Assembly: GCA_945891505.1 (NCBI GenBank) | Contig: CAMDDL010000004.1 | Coordinates: 1 to 64,000 of the forward strand | DNA: 64,000 nucleotides | Direction: 5' to 3' | From: Maricaulis salignorans | GTDB taxonomy: Bacteria > Pseudomonadota > Alphaproteobacteria > Caulobacterales > Aquidulcibacteraceae | Part shown: piece after piece, positions 8,832 to 18,315 of the stretch | How the letters are laid out: every line of letters starts with the position of its first letter | Numbering within the stretch: the first letter of the stretch is position 1 | The notes under the pieces: model-generated | Database searches by the model: none | Seen by the model: only the letters and a program-made list of their open reading frames with translations | Told to the model about the DNA's origin: nothing | Program-made: the position numbers and the translations under genes

Positions 8832-9707
8832 ATGTTGAGACGGTTCGGCGATGGGATTTTGATCCTTTTGGTCCTGATCATGGGCGCGGCGTGGCTATTG
8901 GGCCGTGTCAATGATCGTTCTGACTCGCGGCTGCCTTCAAAGCCTGCTGAAACCTTCGTCGCACCTCCTTCTGACTCGATAGTGGAAGAAGAAAAGGGGC
9001 CACTATTGCCGGCACCCAGCTCGTTAGACGATCAGTCTATGGTGGAAGCGCAGCGCGCTGGTCCTTGGTCGAGTGGGACGGGCTTTGCCATTGGGGATGA
9101 TGGGATTTGGTTGACCGCCCGCCATGTAGCCTTGGGATGCGAGCGGTTGGGTGTGGTCAATGGACAGGACCAAGAACTTGTAGCTGCCTCGTTAGTTTAT
9201 GCGTCAAAGCGCGCCGATGTGGCCATATTGAAGACCCAGGGCGGTCCCGAACCTTTAGCACTGGACTTGAATGAAGCTGACCTACAGCTTGGCGCGACTG
9301 GATTCCATATTGGGTTTCCACAAGGCCAGCCGGGCGAAGTGGTCAGCCGCCTAATTGGGCGCGAATTGATGATTACCGAAGGAGCTTGGCGCGGGCGGGA
9401 GAACACCTTGGCTTGGGCAGAGGTTTCAAGGTCTAAAGGGCTGCGCGGCACTTTAGGTGGGCTTTCGGGCGGCCCCGCCTTTGATGCGCGCGGCAATGTG
9501 ATTGGAATTACGATTGCTGAGAGTTTGCGGAGAGGCCGCGTTATCACAACAAGCTCTGACAGTGTAATTCAAGCCTTGAAGGAAGCGCGTCTAATTCCGA
9601 AGGGTGAGGCGATTACACCCCTTCAGACAAACGATATCACGCGTGTTGCCAATCGGGTTCGGCGCGACCTGAAAGTTATTCAAGTTGTTTGTTTGCCGCC
9701 AGAATAA
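8832..9707 (+). CDS. Membrane-anchored trypsin-like serine protease
   Basis: This 291-residue protein has one N-terminal membrane segment (about residues 8-24) and a periplasmic S1-type protease domain. The catalytic triad is readable: H98 in LTARHVA, D129 in KRADVAIL and S212 in GGLSGGPAF. There is no PDZ domain, unlike DegP/DegQ relatives, and a proline-rich linker (residues 35-65) separates anchor from protease. It directly follows the DUF350 gene and is probably co-transcribed, suggesting joint work at the membrane. The substrate is unknown. It ends 5 bases from the convergent trxA. Confidence 0.85.
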   Translation: MLRRFGDGILILLVLIMGAAWLLGRVNDRSDSRLPSKPAETFVAPPSDSIVEEEKGPLLPAPSSLDDQSMVEAQRAGPWSSGTGFAIGDDGIWLTARHVALGCERLGVVNGQDQELVAASLVYASKRADVAILKTQGGPEPLALDLNEADLQLGATGFHIGFPQGQPGEVVSRLIGRELMITEGAWRGRENTLAWAEVSRSKGLRGTLGGLSGGPAFDARGNVIGITIAESLRRGRVITTSSDSVIQALKEARLIPKGEAITPLQTNDITRVANRVRRDLKVIQVVCLPPE

Positions 9708-9711
9708 GGCT

Positions 9712-10032
9712 TTAGAGGCTTTCGCCAATCCAAGCCGAAATACGGCTTTTTGCCATCGCACCCACTTTGGTCGAGACCACGAGACCGTCTTTGAACAGCA
9801 TCATGGTTGGGATGCCGCGAACACCATAGCGTGATCCAGTGCCTGGATTATCGTCGATATTGAGCTTAGCAACCACAAGCTGACCCGCCATTTCCTCGGA
9901 GATCTCTTCCAAAGCAGGGCCGATCTGCTTGCATGGACCGCACCATTCCGCCCAAAAGTCCACAAGAACTGGACCCGACGCTTTTAGGACGTCTGATTCA
10001 AAGCTGTCGTCGGTGATGGCTAGGGTTGGCAT
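9712..10032 (-). CDS. trxA: Thioredoxin
   Basis: This is a cytoplasmic disulfide reductase of 106 residues with the canonical WCGPC active site (C31, C34), the preceding VLVDFWAEW strand and the cis-proline loop [14 protein letters not shown] ribosome site lies 8 bases before the ATG. It follows addA by 27 bases on the same strand, an order (addB-addA-trxA) common in alphaproteobacteria. It may be the main housekeeping thioredoxin. Confidence 0.95.
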   Translation of the reverse strand: MPTLAITDDSFESDVLKASGPVLVDFWAEWCGPCKQIGPALEEISEEMAGQLVVAKLNIDDNPGTGSRYGVRGIPTMMLFKDGLVVSTKVGAMAKSRISAWIGESL

Positions 10033-10059
10033 GGTATGAACTCCAAGTGACTTATTACC

Positions 10060-13000
10060 TTAACTAGGCAGCCCGGCAATCACGCGCAAGGCGTCATCCA
10101 GAATTTGATCAGGTATTTCCATGAGACGCGGTCCGTCAGTCCACAGAAGGGCGCAACGCACTTTTTTGTTCGGCCAATTGCCTTGAAGAAGGGCGCGATA
10201 GGCGGCCATCTGGTTCAGATAGACTTGGGCAACGCCTTCAACCGTTAAGGGCGGTGGCCGATTGGTCTTAAAGTCCAGCACGAGAACTTCTGTTTCGGTC
10301 ACGACCAAACGGTCAACACTGCCATTGACAACCATATCGTCGGGTAGACCGGGCCCTCGCCCAACGATGGTTGCTTCGGCACGGCTTTTAGGGCCAAACA
10401 GGGGCGCGAACGTCGGATGGCGCAGGACGGCGAGCGTTTCCTCTAGCATTTGATGCCGGGTGTCCTCGCTCAATTCTGGTTCTCGCGCCAAGCGACTTCG
10501 TCCACGATCTGCCCATGTTTGTGCAGGAACATCGGGGAGTCTTTGCAGCAATTCGTGGATCAGGCGTCCGCGCAGAAAGCGCAGCCGTGCATCGGGTTGC
10601 AATGGTGATAGCGTTGCCGGTTCCGATCCATCTGGTGCCAAGGCCGACGGCGCAATTCGGCGTGCGCGCTGCTGTTCTGCCGGTGGTGCTTGATCGATCC
10701 AGGCGGGCAATGGCGGGGGCGACGGACGGTTCAGCGCCTGTGTTTGCAGAGCCCCAGCATAGTGGCCCCAGAGTTGGTAGGTGAAGGCGTCGTCGATTCC
10801 GGCTTGGCCCTCAAGCTTTTGGCCTGGACCCATGAGGGAGAGCGCTTGATCAAACAAATCGTACCATGTGTCCTTTGCGCTTGTGTCCGGCTCGTCTTGG
10901 CTGGACTCGGCTTTGTCCTTTTTCTGTTGGCCAAAATGGAAGCCACAGAGGATCAATAGGTCGCGGGCCCGCGTCATTGCGACATAAAGAAGCCGTGCGT
11001 CCTCGCGCTTTTCCGCCTCGACTTGGGCTGAGCGGAGATTGGCAAAGGCTTCGGGGTCTTCCTTGGCGCTTGGTGACCATAGAAAAGCTTGGGTATTTGC
11101 GTCGTAGTGAAAGGTTGTTTTTGTCGCCCCCCTTGGTGATGTTGTTTCTGGCAGAATGACGACTGGGGCTTCTAAGCCCTTCGCCCCATGAATAGTCATG
11201 ACGCGCACGCCATCGCTGCCCTGCTCCATTTCGCGCTTAACGTCAGCGGCGTCATTTTCGATTGCAGCTAAAAATCCATGCAGATTAGGTGTCTCAGTCC
11301 GGCCATGGCTGAGGGCGCGGCCCAAAAACGCTTCCACCGGTTCACGGGCTTCATGGCCTAAACGTTCAATCAGCAAGGTCCAGCCGGTTTTGCCATCAAG
11401 GCATGGCCGTTCAAGGATTGAGGCGTAAAATTCATAGGGCGGCAAATGACCTGCGCGACCAAGCACAGATTTTAGCAACGCCGCGACCGGCGCATGGGCG
11501 GGATCGGCAGATTGTTGAAGCTGCTGCCATAAAGAGTGACTGCCGCGGTCCCAAGCTAGAGGGAATAGATGAGCGTCGTCGTCGACCAGGCCGCAAAATG
11601 CGCCCTTAAGCACACAGGCGACGTTGAAATCATCCTGAGGCAACAAGGCAAATCGGCCGAGCGCGACTAGGTCTTGTATGGCCGGGTCCTCCACCAGCTT
11701 AATCCGGTCTGCCCCGGCCACAGGGACCTTGTGGTATTTCAGGCGTTTAATGAGTTGGTGGAAAAAGGGCCCGCGCTTTTTCACAAGGATCATGACATCG
11801 CCTGGCGTCATGGGTCGGAGGCCTTCTTTGGATGGGATGGCAAAACCCCGAGCCAAGCGTGCCTTAAGCTCCAACGCGATCCGTTCGGCGAGACGATTGC
11901 GGCTACTATCCTCGCGTTCGATGTTGAGGGGGTGGTCCCAAGCGTCGGATTCAGGTGCTTTTTCGCCGGTAACAGTCTTCGGCCAAAGCTCCACCGCGCC
12001 TGCATGCTCCGTGCGATACGCGATATGCGCGGTCGGAAAGGCATATTTGCGCTCAAACGGCGGGTCGATTTCGTCTGTCTGCGCTATGGTGGGTGCGTGG
12101 CCAAGGGTCGTGCAAGCCCAAACCGCATCGACGGCACTAAGGATCGTCTGGCTAGAGCGAAAGGAAAGGCCGAAAGCGAGACTGCGTCTTTGATCGGCCC
12201 CTTCGGCTGCTCCTGCCTCAAAACGCGCCTTTTCGTCCAAGAATCGCTCCGGCTTTGCGCCTTGGAACGAATAGATGGATTGTTTTTCGTCACCCACGAT
12301 GAAGCGGGTGCGGGGTTGGGTTTTGGCCTCTTGCTCTAGCACCGTGAAGAGCGGCTCCAAAAGGTCCCATTGCTGCGGATTGGTGTCTTGGGCTTCGTCG
12401 ATCAGAATGTGTGCAAGGCCTGTATCGAGCTTATAAAGCACCCAGGCCGCTGCCCCCTCCCCTGCCCGCAACAAGGTTGAGGTCCGCACTAAGAGGTCAT
12501 CAAAGTCCAGCGCGCCGATGTCTTGCTTGGCCTTGGTCCATGAGCTTTTGAAGGTATAGACGGCTTGGGTAAGGGCTAAAGAGCGGTGGTAGGTTTGGGC
12601 GGCGTGTGTTTTCTCTAGCGCTGCTTTCAGGCCGCCGATCAGCGCGCCGTCGTCTTCAAACAAGCAGGTGATTGCATAATCTTTCTCAAATTGCTTGGTG
12701 TAAAGGCGTTTACGTTGCTGTCCATTATTGGTGAGTACGAGGTCCAACCAAGCAGCCCAAGCGTCCTCGAGATCTGCGACACTGGCTAAACGCTGAAGCT
12801 TTTCCGCTACTTCGACGTCTGATTTCTTCCCCCGCGAAAGGGTGGCGGCGGCGGCTTTGAGCTCTTCGGGGTCGAGAGCCTGCAATGCTGCCGCGCGATA
12901 GGAGTCTTCGCTACGGTTCGGATCAATAGAGAGGGTGCGCGCCAGTGCTTGGGCCACCGCTTCAAGTTCGGGGTCGGCGGCAAGGTCGGGGCCAGCTGCA

Positions 13001-13587
13001 GCCATAGCATCTAGGATCAGTTTCTGATGATCATCTTGGCTCGTTAGGCGCGCAACTTGGAGGAAGGCATCAGGGGCTTTGGCAAAGGCTTCTTGAAAGG
13101 CCTTGGCTTGCAGGGCCTTGGCTGCCGCGTCCTCCAAAACATTAAAGCCCGGCGGTACCCCGGCTTCGAGCGGGAAGCGCTGGAGAATGGTTTGGCAGAA
13201 GCCGTGAATGGTCTGAATTTTTAGGCCACCTGGCGTCTCCAGTGCCTTTGCAAACAGCGCGCGGGCGTTAGCGAGGAAGCTCGCTTCAATCTCGCCCAAA
13301 TCGGGGTCGAGTTTTTGCAAGGCGCTCGTTAGGTCCTGATCTGGTGAAATCGTCCATGACCCTAAAAGTTCATATAGTCTGGTTTGCATTTCGGCCGCGG
13401 CGGCCTTGGTATAGGTGACGGCCAGAATTTTGGCGGGATCAGAGCCGCGCAGCAACAGGCGGGCAATGCGGTCGATCAGGACCTTTGTTTTCCCGGCCCC
13501 TGCATTTGCACTGGCCCAGACAGATAGTTCCGGCGTTGTGGCAATTGCCTGGTTTTGACTGGTGCGTGTAACGATGTCGCGGGTCAT
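10060..13587 (-). CDS. addA: Double-strand break repair helicase-nuclease AddA
   Basis: This is the large subunit of the alphaproteobacterial AddAB complex, which resects broken DNA ends for RecA-dependent recombination. The 1175-residue protein has a UvrD-type superfamily 1 helicase. Walker A is ASANAGAGKTK (25-35), motif II lies around ILIDEAQDTNPQQWD (near 390), and VMTIHGAKGLEAPVV is motif V-like (near 800). The C-terminal RecB-type nuclease carries VLDFKTNRPPP (near 1120). It starts inside the last codons of addB (4-base overlap), so the two are translationally coupled. Translation length and order agree with the family. Confidence 0.95.
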   Translation of the reverse strand: MTRDIVTRTSQNQAIATTPELSVWASANAGAGKTKVLIDRIARLLLRGSDPAKILAVTYTKAAAAEMQTRLYELLGSWTISPDQDLTSALQKLDPDLGEIEASFLANARALFAKALETPGGLKIQTIHGFCQTILQRFPLEAGVPPGFNVLEDAAAKALQAKAFQEAFAKAPDAFLQVARLTSQDDHQKLILDAMAAAGPDLAADPELEAVAQALARTLSIDPNRSEDSYRAAALQALDPEELKAAAATLSRGKKSDVEVAEKLQRLASVADLEDAWAAWLDLVLTNNGQQRKRLYTKQFEKDYAITCLFEDDGALIGGLKAALEKTHAAQTYHRSLALTQAVYTFKSSWTKAKQDIGALDFDDLLVRTSTLLRAGEGAAAWVLYKLDTGLAHILIDEAQDTNPQQWDLLEPLFTVLEQEAKTQPRTRFIVGDEKQSIYSFQGAKPERFLDEKARFEAGAAEGADQRRSLAFGLSFRSSQTILSAVDAVWACTTLGHAPTIAQTDEIDPPFERKYAFPTAHIAYRTEHAGAVELWPKTVTGEKAPESDAWDHPLNIEREDSSRNRLAERIALELKARLARGFAIPSKEGLRPMTPGDVMILVKKRGPFFHQLIKRLKYHKVPVAGADRIKLVEDPAIQDLVALGRFALLPQDDFNVACVLKGAFCGLVDDDAHLFPLAWDRGSHSLWQQLQQSADPAHAPVAALLKSVLGRAGHLPPYEFYASILERPCLDGKTGWTLLIERLGHEAREPVEAFLGRALSHGRTETPNLHGFLAAIENDAADVKREMEQGSDGVRVMTIHGAKGLEAPVVILPETTSPRGATKTTFHYDANTQAFLWSPSAKEDPEAFANLRSAQVEAEKREDARLLYVAMTRARDLLILCGFHFGQQKKDKAESSQDEPDTSAKDTWYDLFDQALSLMGPGQKLEGQAGIDDAFTYQLWGHYAGALQTQALNRPSPPPLPAWIDQAPPAEQQRARRIAPSALAPDGSEPATLSPLQPDARLRFLRGRLIHELLQRLPDVPAQTWADRGRSRLAREPELSEDTRHQMLEETLAVLRHPTFAPLFGPKSRAEATIVGRGPGLPDDMVVNGSVDRLVVTETEVLVLDFKTNRPPPLTVEGVAQVYLNQMAAYRALLQGNWPNKKVRCALLWTDGPRLMEIPDQILDDALRVIAGLPS

Positions 13588-16500
13588 TCGCTATCCTCGG
13601 CATTGGCCCACTCTGCCCGTCGCGCCAGCCGGTCGATGGGGTCATCATAGGTCGCCTTCTTGATCAGGCTGACACGCGGCTTGGGCAAATAGGCGCGCAT
13701 TGGGTCATGATAGAGGGTCGAGAGTTTTCTCAACGTATTCTCAGCCCGGTCGACAAGCTCTTCGACACTGGTTTTGGCATGGACCGCCGGTTCGACTTTT
13801 GGGTTCCGACCGCCAACATGGATGTGGCGTAAATCATGCGGCAAACCGATGGCGGGGTCGTCAAAGCCACCCTTTGCTGCAATCAGCGCGATGATCGGTA
13901 ATTGTGCACCAAACATGGCGTAGACTTCGCTTGTGGAGGGGGGCTTTCCGCTTTTGAAGTCGAGGATTTCGGTGCCTTCAGGTCCAACATCGACCCGGTC
14001 CGCCCGCGCGGTCACGGTAAAGTCGCCTTGGAGTGTGTCGAGCGTGAGGGTCCCGGACTTTTCGACCATTGGGCACCAGCCTGCGCGCAGGCGCTCGATC
14101 TCCAGGTTGGCAGCAAAAGCAATCGTCGGCTCTAAGCGTGCCAATTCCACAGCAAGACTTGTGGCATCATAGCCAGCTTCGCGCAGAGCTGTGTCAAACG
14201 CCTGATGAAGGGCTTTGCGCGCGTCTAAAGGTGGGCGATTGTACCAGTCAGCGATGACTTCAAAGCCTTTGTGGATCGCACTACCGCGCACGCCAGCGCT
14301 AATTGGCCCACCTAGTGGGTCAAGGGCGCGTAGATTGAGGATTTTTTCAACATAGGTGCGATAGGGGTCTCGGATCCAAACCTCGACTTGCGTCGCGTGA
14401 AAGCTGCGCGGTCGGGCATCCACAGGTGGTCTTGGGCTTGGAATAGCTTTGGTCGGCTCGAAGACGCGGTTGGGCGCGTGCGCCCGCAACAGCGACTGCC
14501 AATGCGAGCCCTCCGTCAGAACCCTAAGTGCGTTCGTTTGACCCAAGGCCCCTGCTGCAAGGGTCTTCAATCGCCAGAGCCACCGCGAGGGAACGGCCGG
14601 CGCATCTTTTCGGCGGGCAGAGCGCGTCAATACGACATGCGGCGCAGCGGCAAATTGGGCGAAGTCATGCGCAGACAGGCCGATCCGTGTGTCAGGGGAA
14701 GGCAGGCCTAAATGCCGGCGCATCGGGCGAGACAAGAATGGGTCCGGCGCTGCGGGTTGTGGCCAGACGCCTTCATCAAGGCCTGCCAAGACTACTTTGT
14801 TGAACTGCAGAAGCCGTGCTTCGAGGGGCCCCAGAATGGCGATGCGGGGATGAGTCCCACGTGGGCGAACGACCAAGTCTGCCATTAAGTGATCGAGTGT
14901 TCGGCCGATCGCTTGGGGCTGGATTGGCAGAAAGAGATGGCCATGTTCCATTAAGGCGGCAAAGAAGCGTGCGGCCGATTCGCCCGCCTCCCCGCGCCAA
15001 ACGATTTCGGCGCCCTTTTGGGTTGGTGTGGCGGCGAGCGCTTCGGCTAATCCAGCGATACTTTCGGCACAGTCTGGCAAGGCGCCGCTGAGATGTCCTG
15101 CTTCGGTGAGGTGCTGATCAAGCTTTTTCAGTAAGTTGATACCATCGTGCTTCTGCACAGACTGGCCATCGACCTTCATGGTGCGCCAATAGGCCGGTTT
15201 GAGGGCTTCAACTTGGGTAATTAATTGAGGCAGGGTTCGCGCTTTTCTCGGCCCCCGCAAGATGCCAATTTCGATGGCCGCCGCACAGGCAGCAACCTGA
15301 TCGCGCGCAAGACCAACTGAGGTCAAGGGATGACCGAGCAATGCGCATAAGACCACAGGGTCGCTAGGGTCTTGGCTCCATTGCATCACATGACGCAGGA
15401 AGCTGCCCACGCTGGTATCACTGATCGGGCGGCCAGATGAGACGTCTACCTGAATGTCCCAGCGCTGCATTTTTGCGGCAACCCGGCGAGCGATCTCTGC
15501 GCTGGGGGTAACAAGGGCAACGGTTTGATAAGGCGTTTCAAGTGTTTCGCGCAACTCATGGGCGATCAAACTTGCTTCTTCTTCCTCGCTGGCCGCCTCA
15601 ATTAGGGTTAGGCCTTCAAGGCCCGCGATAATATTTTCCTGTCCAAGTTCCTCGATCCTCGAAGGCCAGTCGGCGGTCGATGCTTGTGGCGTCAAGGCTT
15701 CATTGATCACAAGGCGTCGCTGCGCCAGTTCAAACGGCTCTGCAACACCGGGCAAAACTTGGACGTCGTGGCGCTCGATACCAATGGCTTCAATCGCTTC
15801 CGACAAGGCACGCTGGGGATGTTGATCATCGTGTCGTGCTGCAATCCACGCGCCGCTTGAAATATGCGTATCGAGACCGGGTAAGACGACCATGCCCTTT
15901 GGGAGGCGTGCTATCAGATGCATTAATTTGCGCGTTACAGGCATTGAACCGGTGGAGCCTGCCAGCACGATCGTTTGCTCTGGGGGCGCGGCGCGCCATT
16001 TATTGACCATCGCCTCGATATTGCGCCGCTGCTGCACGCCGGGATCGACCTTGTTGACGCTGGCCAGATAGGCAGGCCAAGCTTCAGTGACAATGGATAG
16101 GAACGTGGTGGATTGTTCCCAATGTTTGGCCAGTTCATGCTCGCTGACCATGGTCGACAATTTGGACCAGTCAAACATGTCTGCACCGCTGGCCATCATC
16201 GCCGCAGAGTCCAGCAAATCCGCGAGTGCGTCGGCAGCGAGGAGGGCGGAGACTGGGTCGCTTGACCAGTCAGACTCGAGGCCACGGGCTTGGATGAGGC
16301 GGGCGAGGATTAGGCGCCGTGCGAGTGGGTTTATGGCAGGGATCTGGTCTAAATCGTCGCCAAACTCACCAAGGCCTGCATCGTCAGGGTCAAGGTCGCC
16401 CAAAGTGCGGATGCGCGGCAAAAGCGTGGCGGCCTGTGGGCTACAATTTAAGAATGCTTGAGCAAGCCCACGTGCCGCCCGGCGGGTTGGAAGGACGATG

Positions 16501-16646
16501 ATGGCATCAGACAGCGCAAACGGGGTCTCATCGTGCGACAGGGTGCCGACTAATGTACCAGCGAGTACGTCAAGAAACGATATGGCTGGCGGGATGGTGA
16601 AGACCCGGGGTGTTGGCGTCTCAAATAAGTCGCGCATTGTGGTCAT
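13584..16646 (-). CDS. addB: Double-strand break repair nuclease AddB
   Basis: This is the partner of AddA. The 1020-residue protein has an inactivated helicase-like N-terminal part in which the Walker A region reads VLPTRRAARGLAQAF without the GKT of an ATP site. Its C-terminal RecB-family nuclease is active-looking, with ILDFKSGKPPSTSEV (near 925) and the upstream GSAIHKGFE motif (near 805). The ATG at 16646 has AGGA shortly upstream. It overlaps addA by 4 bases. In many relatives addB is preceded by tsaE and nucleotidyltransferase genes; here it is preceded by pyrF, 34 bases away. Confidence 0.93.
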   Translation of the reverse strand: MTTMRDLFETPTPRVFTIPPAISFLDVLAGTLVGTLSHDETPFALSDAIIVLPTRRAARGLAQAFLNCSPQAATLLPRIRTLGDLDPDDAGLGEFGDDLDQIPAINPLARRLILARLIQARGLESDWSSDPVSALLAADALADLLDSAAMMASGADMFDWSKLSTMVSEHELAKHWEQSTTFLSIVTEAWPAYLASVNKVDPGVQQRRNIEAMVNKWRAAPPEQTIVLAGSTGSMPVTRKLMHLIARLPKGMVVLPGLDTHISSGAWIAARHDDQHPQRALSEAIEAIGIERHDVQVLPGVAEPFELAQRRLVINEALTPQASTADWPSRIEELGQENIIAGLEGLTLIEAASEEEEASLIAHELRETLETPYQTVALVTPSAEIARRVAAKMQRWDIQVDVSSGRPISDTSVGSFLRHVMQWSQDPSDPVVLCALLGHPLTSVGLARDQVAACAAAIEIGILRGPRKARTLPQLITQVEALKPAYWRTMKVDGQSVQKHDGINLLKKLDQHLTEAGHLSGALPDCAESIAGLAEALAATPTQKGAEIVWRGEAGESAARFFAALMEHGHLFLPIQPQAIGRTLDHLMADLVVRPRGTHPRIAILGPLEARLLQFNKVVLAGLDEGVWPQPAAPDPFLSRPMRRHLGLPSPDTRIGLSAHDFAQFAAAPHVVLTRSARRKDAPAVPSRWLWRLKTLAAGALGQTNALRVLTEGSHWQSLLRAHAPNRVFEPTKAIPSPRPPVDARPRSFHATQVEVWIRDPYRTYVEKILNLRALDPLGGPISAGVRGSAIHKGFEVIADWYNRPPLDARKALHQAFDTALREAGYDATSLAVELARLEPTIAFAANLEIERLRAGWCPMVEKSGTLTLDTLQGDFTVTARADRVDVGPEGTEILDFKSGKPPSTSEVYAMFGAQLPIIALIAAKGGFDDPAIGLPHDLRHIHVGGRNPKVEPAVHAKTSVEELVDRAENTLRKLSTLYHDPMRAYLPKPRVSLIKKATYDDPIDRLARRAEWANAEDSE

Positions 16647-16680
16647 TCCATCCTGAAATCTGAGCTCTGATTGGCCTCGT

Positions 16681-17583
16681 CTACCGTGCCCCTACGACAT
16701 CTGCGGACGCAGCCCTGAGTTCGCCAATAGAGGCTTGCAAGGTTTGCTGAAAGGCGGTTCGCCAGGCTGACAGGGTTTGCGCGTCTGCGGCAGCTTTACT
16801 ATAGAGAATTGCGCGGGAAGAAGAGACCACGCCACCTTCATGGCCGCTTGGTCCAGGAACAAGTCCTGCCAGTGCATCCTTGGCCGCCCCGCCTTGTGCA
16901 CCATAACCTGGCACCAAAAAGAGGGTTCTTGGCAGAATAGCGCGCAATCTTACAGCTTCTGCGGGCCAAGTTGCCCCGCACACCACCATCAGGGATGAAA
17001 AGCCAGATTGGCCCATCAAATTATCTTGGAGGCCTACAAGTTGTTCGCCGACCCGGACCCAAAGAGGGGCTCCAGAGCAATCGATATCTTGGAAGTCCTT
17101 TGCGCCGGGATTGGAGGTTCGGACAAGGACCGCGATGCCTTTGTCATTTGCTTTCGCGGTATCGGCAAAGGGCTGGAGCGAGTCGAGGCCCAGATAGGGG
17201 TTGACCGTCAAGCAGTCGCAGGGTGTCGGCGCGTTTGCGCCAAGAAAGGCGCGTGCATAGCCTTCTGCTGTCGAACCAATGTCGCCCCGCTTGGCATCAA
17301 TCAGGACCATAAGGTCTTTGTCCCTTGCGAAACGAGCGAGCTTTCCAGTTAGTGCGACGCCATCGGCACCCCACGGCTCAAACAAGCCGATTTGGGGCTT
17401 CACAATGGGTACTTGGCCGGCAAGTTCTTCGATGACAGCGCTAAAGAAGCGCTCGAGCGTTTCTAGCTCGCCCTTCGGGCCAAAAAGTGATGGGATCAAA
17501 TCGGGGAATGGGTCAAAGCCAACGCAGAGCGGACTGGCGCGTAAGCGGGTTTGTTCGGTTAGGCGGTCGCCGAAAGTGGTCAT
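16681..17583 (-). CDS. pyrF: Orotidine 5'-phosphate decarboxylase (type 2)
   Basis: This enzyme catalyses the last step of UMP synthesis. The 300-residue length and the active-site segment IDAKRGDIGST (near residues 93-103) identify the larger, type 2 subfamily, not the common ~230-residue bacterial form. KPQIGLFEPWG and PGYGAQGG further support it. It reads toward addB with a 34-base gap and may share its transcript. The start is the first ATG after the pyrF-ogt gap. Confidence 0.93.
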   Translation of the reverse strand: MTTFGDRLTEQTRLRASPLCVGFDPFPDLIPSLFGPKGELETLERFFSAVIEELAGQVPIVKPQIGLFEPWGADGVALTGKLARFARDKDLMVLIDAKRGDIGSTAEGYARAFLGANAPTPCDCLTVNPYLGLDSLQPFADTAKANDKGIAVLVRTSNPGAKDFQDIDCSGAPLWVRVGEQLVGLQDNLMGQSGFSSLMVVCGATWPAEAVRLRAILPRTLFLVPGYGAQGGAAKDALAGLVPGPSGHEGGVVSSSRAILYSKAAADAQTLSAWRTAFQQTLQASIGELRAASADVVGAR

Positions 17584-17633
17584 AGAATTTGTTTAGGCGA
17601 TCTCATCTGCTTTGCCCAGCGGGCAGGGGAGCC

Positions 17634-18155
17634 CTATAAAAGATTTTGCGGCAGCGACCGTTCATGGCGCAAGAGCCAATTTTTCCGCTCCATGCCGCCG
17701 CCATAACCTGTCAGCGTGCCGTTCGCACCAATCACGCGGTGGCAGGGAACAATGAGTGCGATTGGATTGGCACCATTTGCCAAACCCACGGCCCGCATCC
17801 CTTTTGGATTGCCGATTTGGGCAGCGAGCTGGCCATAACTAAGGGTCTTGCCGGCTGGGATCGTCTGCAGCGCTTGCCAAACTGTTTGCTGGAAAACTGT
17901 GCCGCCAAAGGCAATCGGCAGGGTATCGAGCGCTTCAAGCTCGCCTGCAAAATAAGCATGTATGGCCTGATGATAGGGTCTCGGTGGCGTCTCTTCAGAG
18001 ACTGAGAAGCTGGTCTTGGGATAGTGGCGCGCAAGGAGACGATCCATACGAGCCTGATGGTCGACCCATTCAAATAGGCGCACGCGCCTTTCTTCGTCCA
18101 ATAACAACATCATTGGGCCGGTAGGGGTGTCAATGTGGCTGAGCGTGAGCTTCAT
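17634..18155 (-). CDS. ogt: Methylated-DNA-protein cysteine methyltransferase
   Basis: This suicide enzyme removes alkyl groups from O6-alkylguanine. It has 173 residues, with the acceptor cysteine C138 in the IVPCHRVIGANG motif, the GNPKGMRAVGLANGANP helix-turn-helix before it, and YGGGMERKNWLL after it. It is divergent from ada-alkA across a 160-bp region that contains a long inverted repeat, so the two repair genes are probably co-regulated. An AGGA ribosome site lies upstream of the ATG. Confidence 0.94.
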   Translation of the reverse strand: MKLTLSHIDTPTGPMMLLLDEERRVRLFEWVDHQARMDRLLARHYPKTSFSVSEETPPRPYHQAIHAYFAGELEALDTLPIAFGGTVFQQTVWQALQTIPAGKTLSYGQLAAQIGNPKGMRAVGLANGANPIALIVPCHRVIGANGTLTGYGGGMERKNWLLRHERSLPQNLL

Positions 18156-18218
18156 GAGAGTGGTCCTAAGACAAGGGAATAGCAGTGGCTATGATCTGAA
18201 ACATTGCTTTGGACTTGG

Positions 18219-18284
18219 CTAGCGGTTTTCGGACGTGCTGATTACGCGCCGCGATTGGGTCTAGTCATGTCCGAATTCCGCTAG
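18219..18284. promoter_or_regulatory. 16-bp inverted repeat between ogt and ada-alkA; candidate Ada operator pair
   Basis: Arm 1 (18219-18234) reads CTAGCGGTTTTCGGAC and arm 2 (18269-18284), read on the minus strand, reads CTAGCGGAATTCGGAC. They are identical at 14 of 16 positions, face each other and lie 34 bases apart. A second, overlapping inverted repeat GGGTCTAG / CTAGACCC sits at 18257-18264 and 18281-18288. The site is 64 bases upstream of ogt and 31 bases upstream of ada-alkA, where an activator or repressor of both genes would bind. Ada itself is the natural candidate, by inference. Confidence 0.55.
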
Positions 18285-18315
18285 ACCCCAAGCGGGTGCG
18301 CTGGCAAGAGGACCC

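Noticed and set aside
11674-12339. A 221-codon plus-strand frame opposite addA
   Set aside because: It lies entirely within addA, has no ribosome site or family, and several other such antisense frames exist here because of the base composition.
14855-14866. CCCACGTGGG palindrome as a regulatory site
   Set aside because: It lies deep inside addB, far from any promoter, and is a simple E-box-like sequence without a plausible regulator here.
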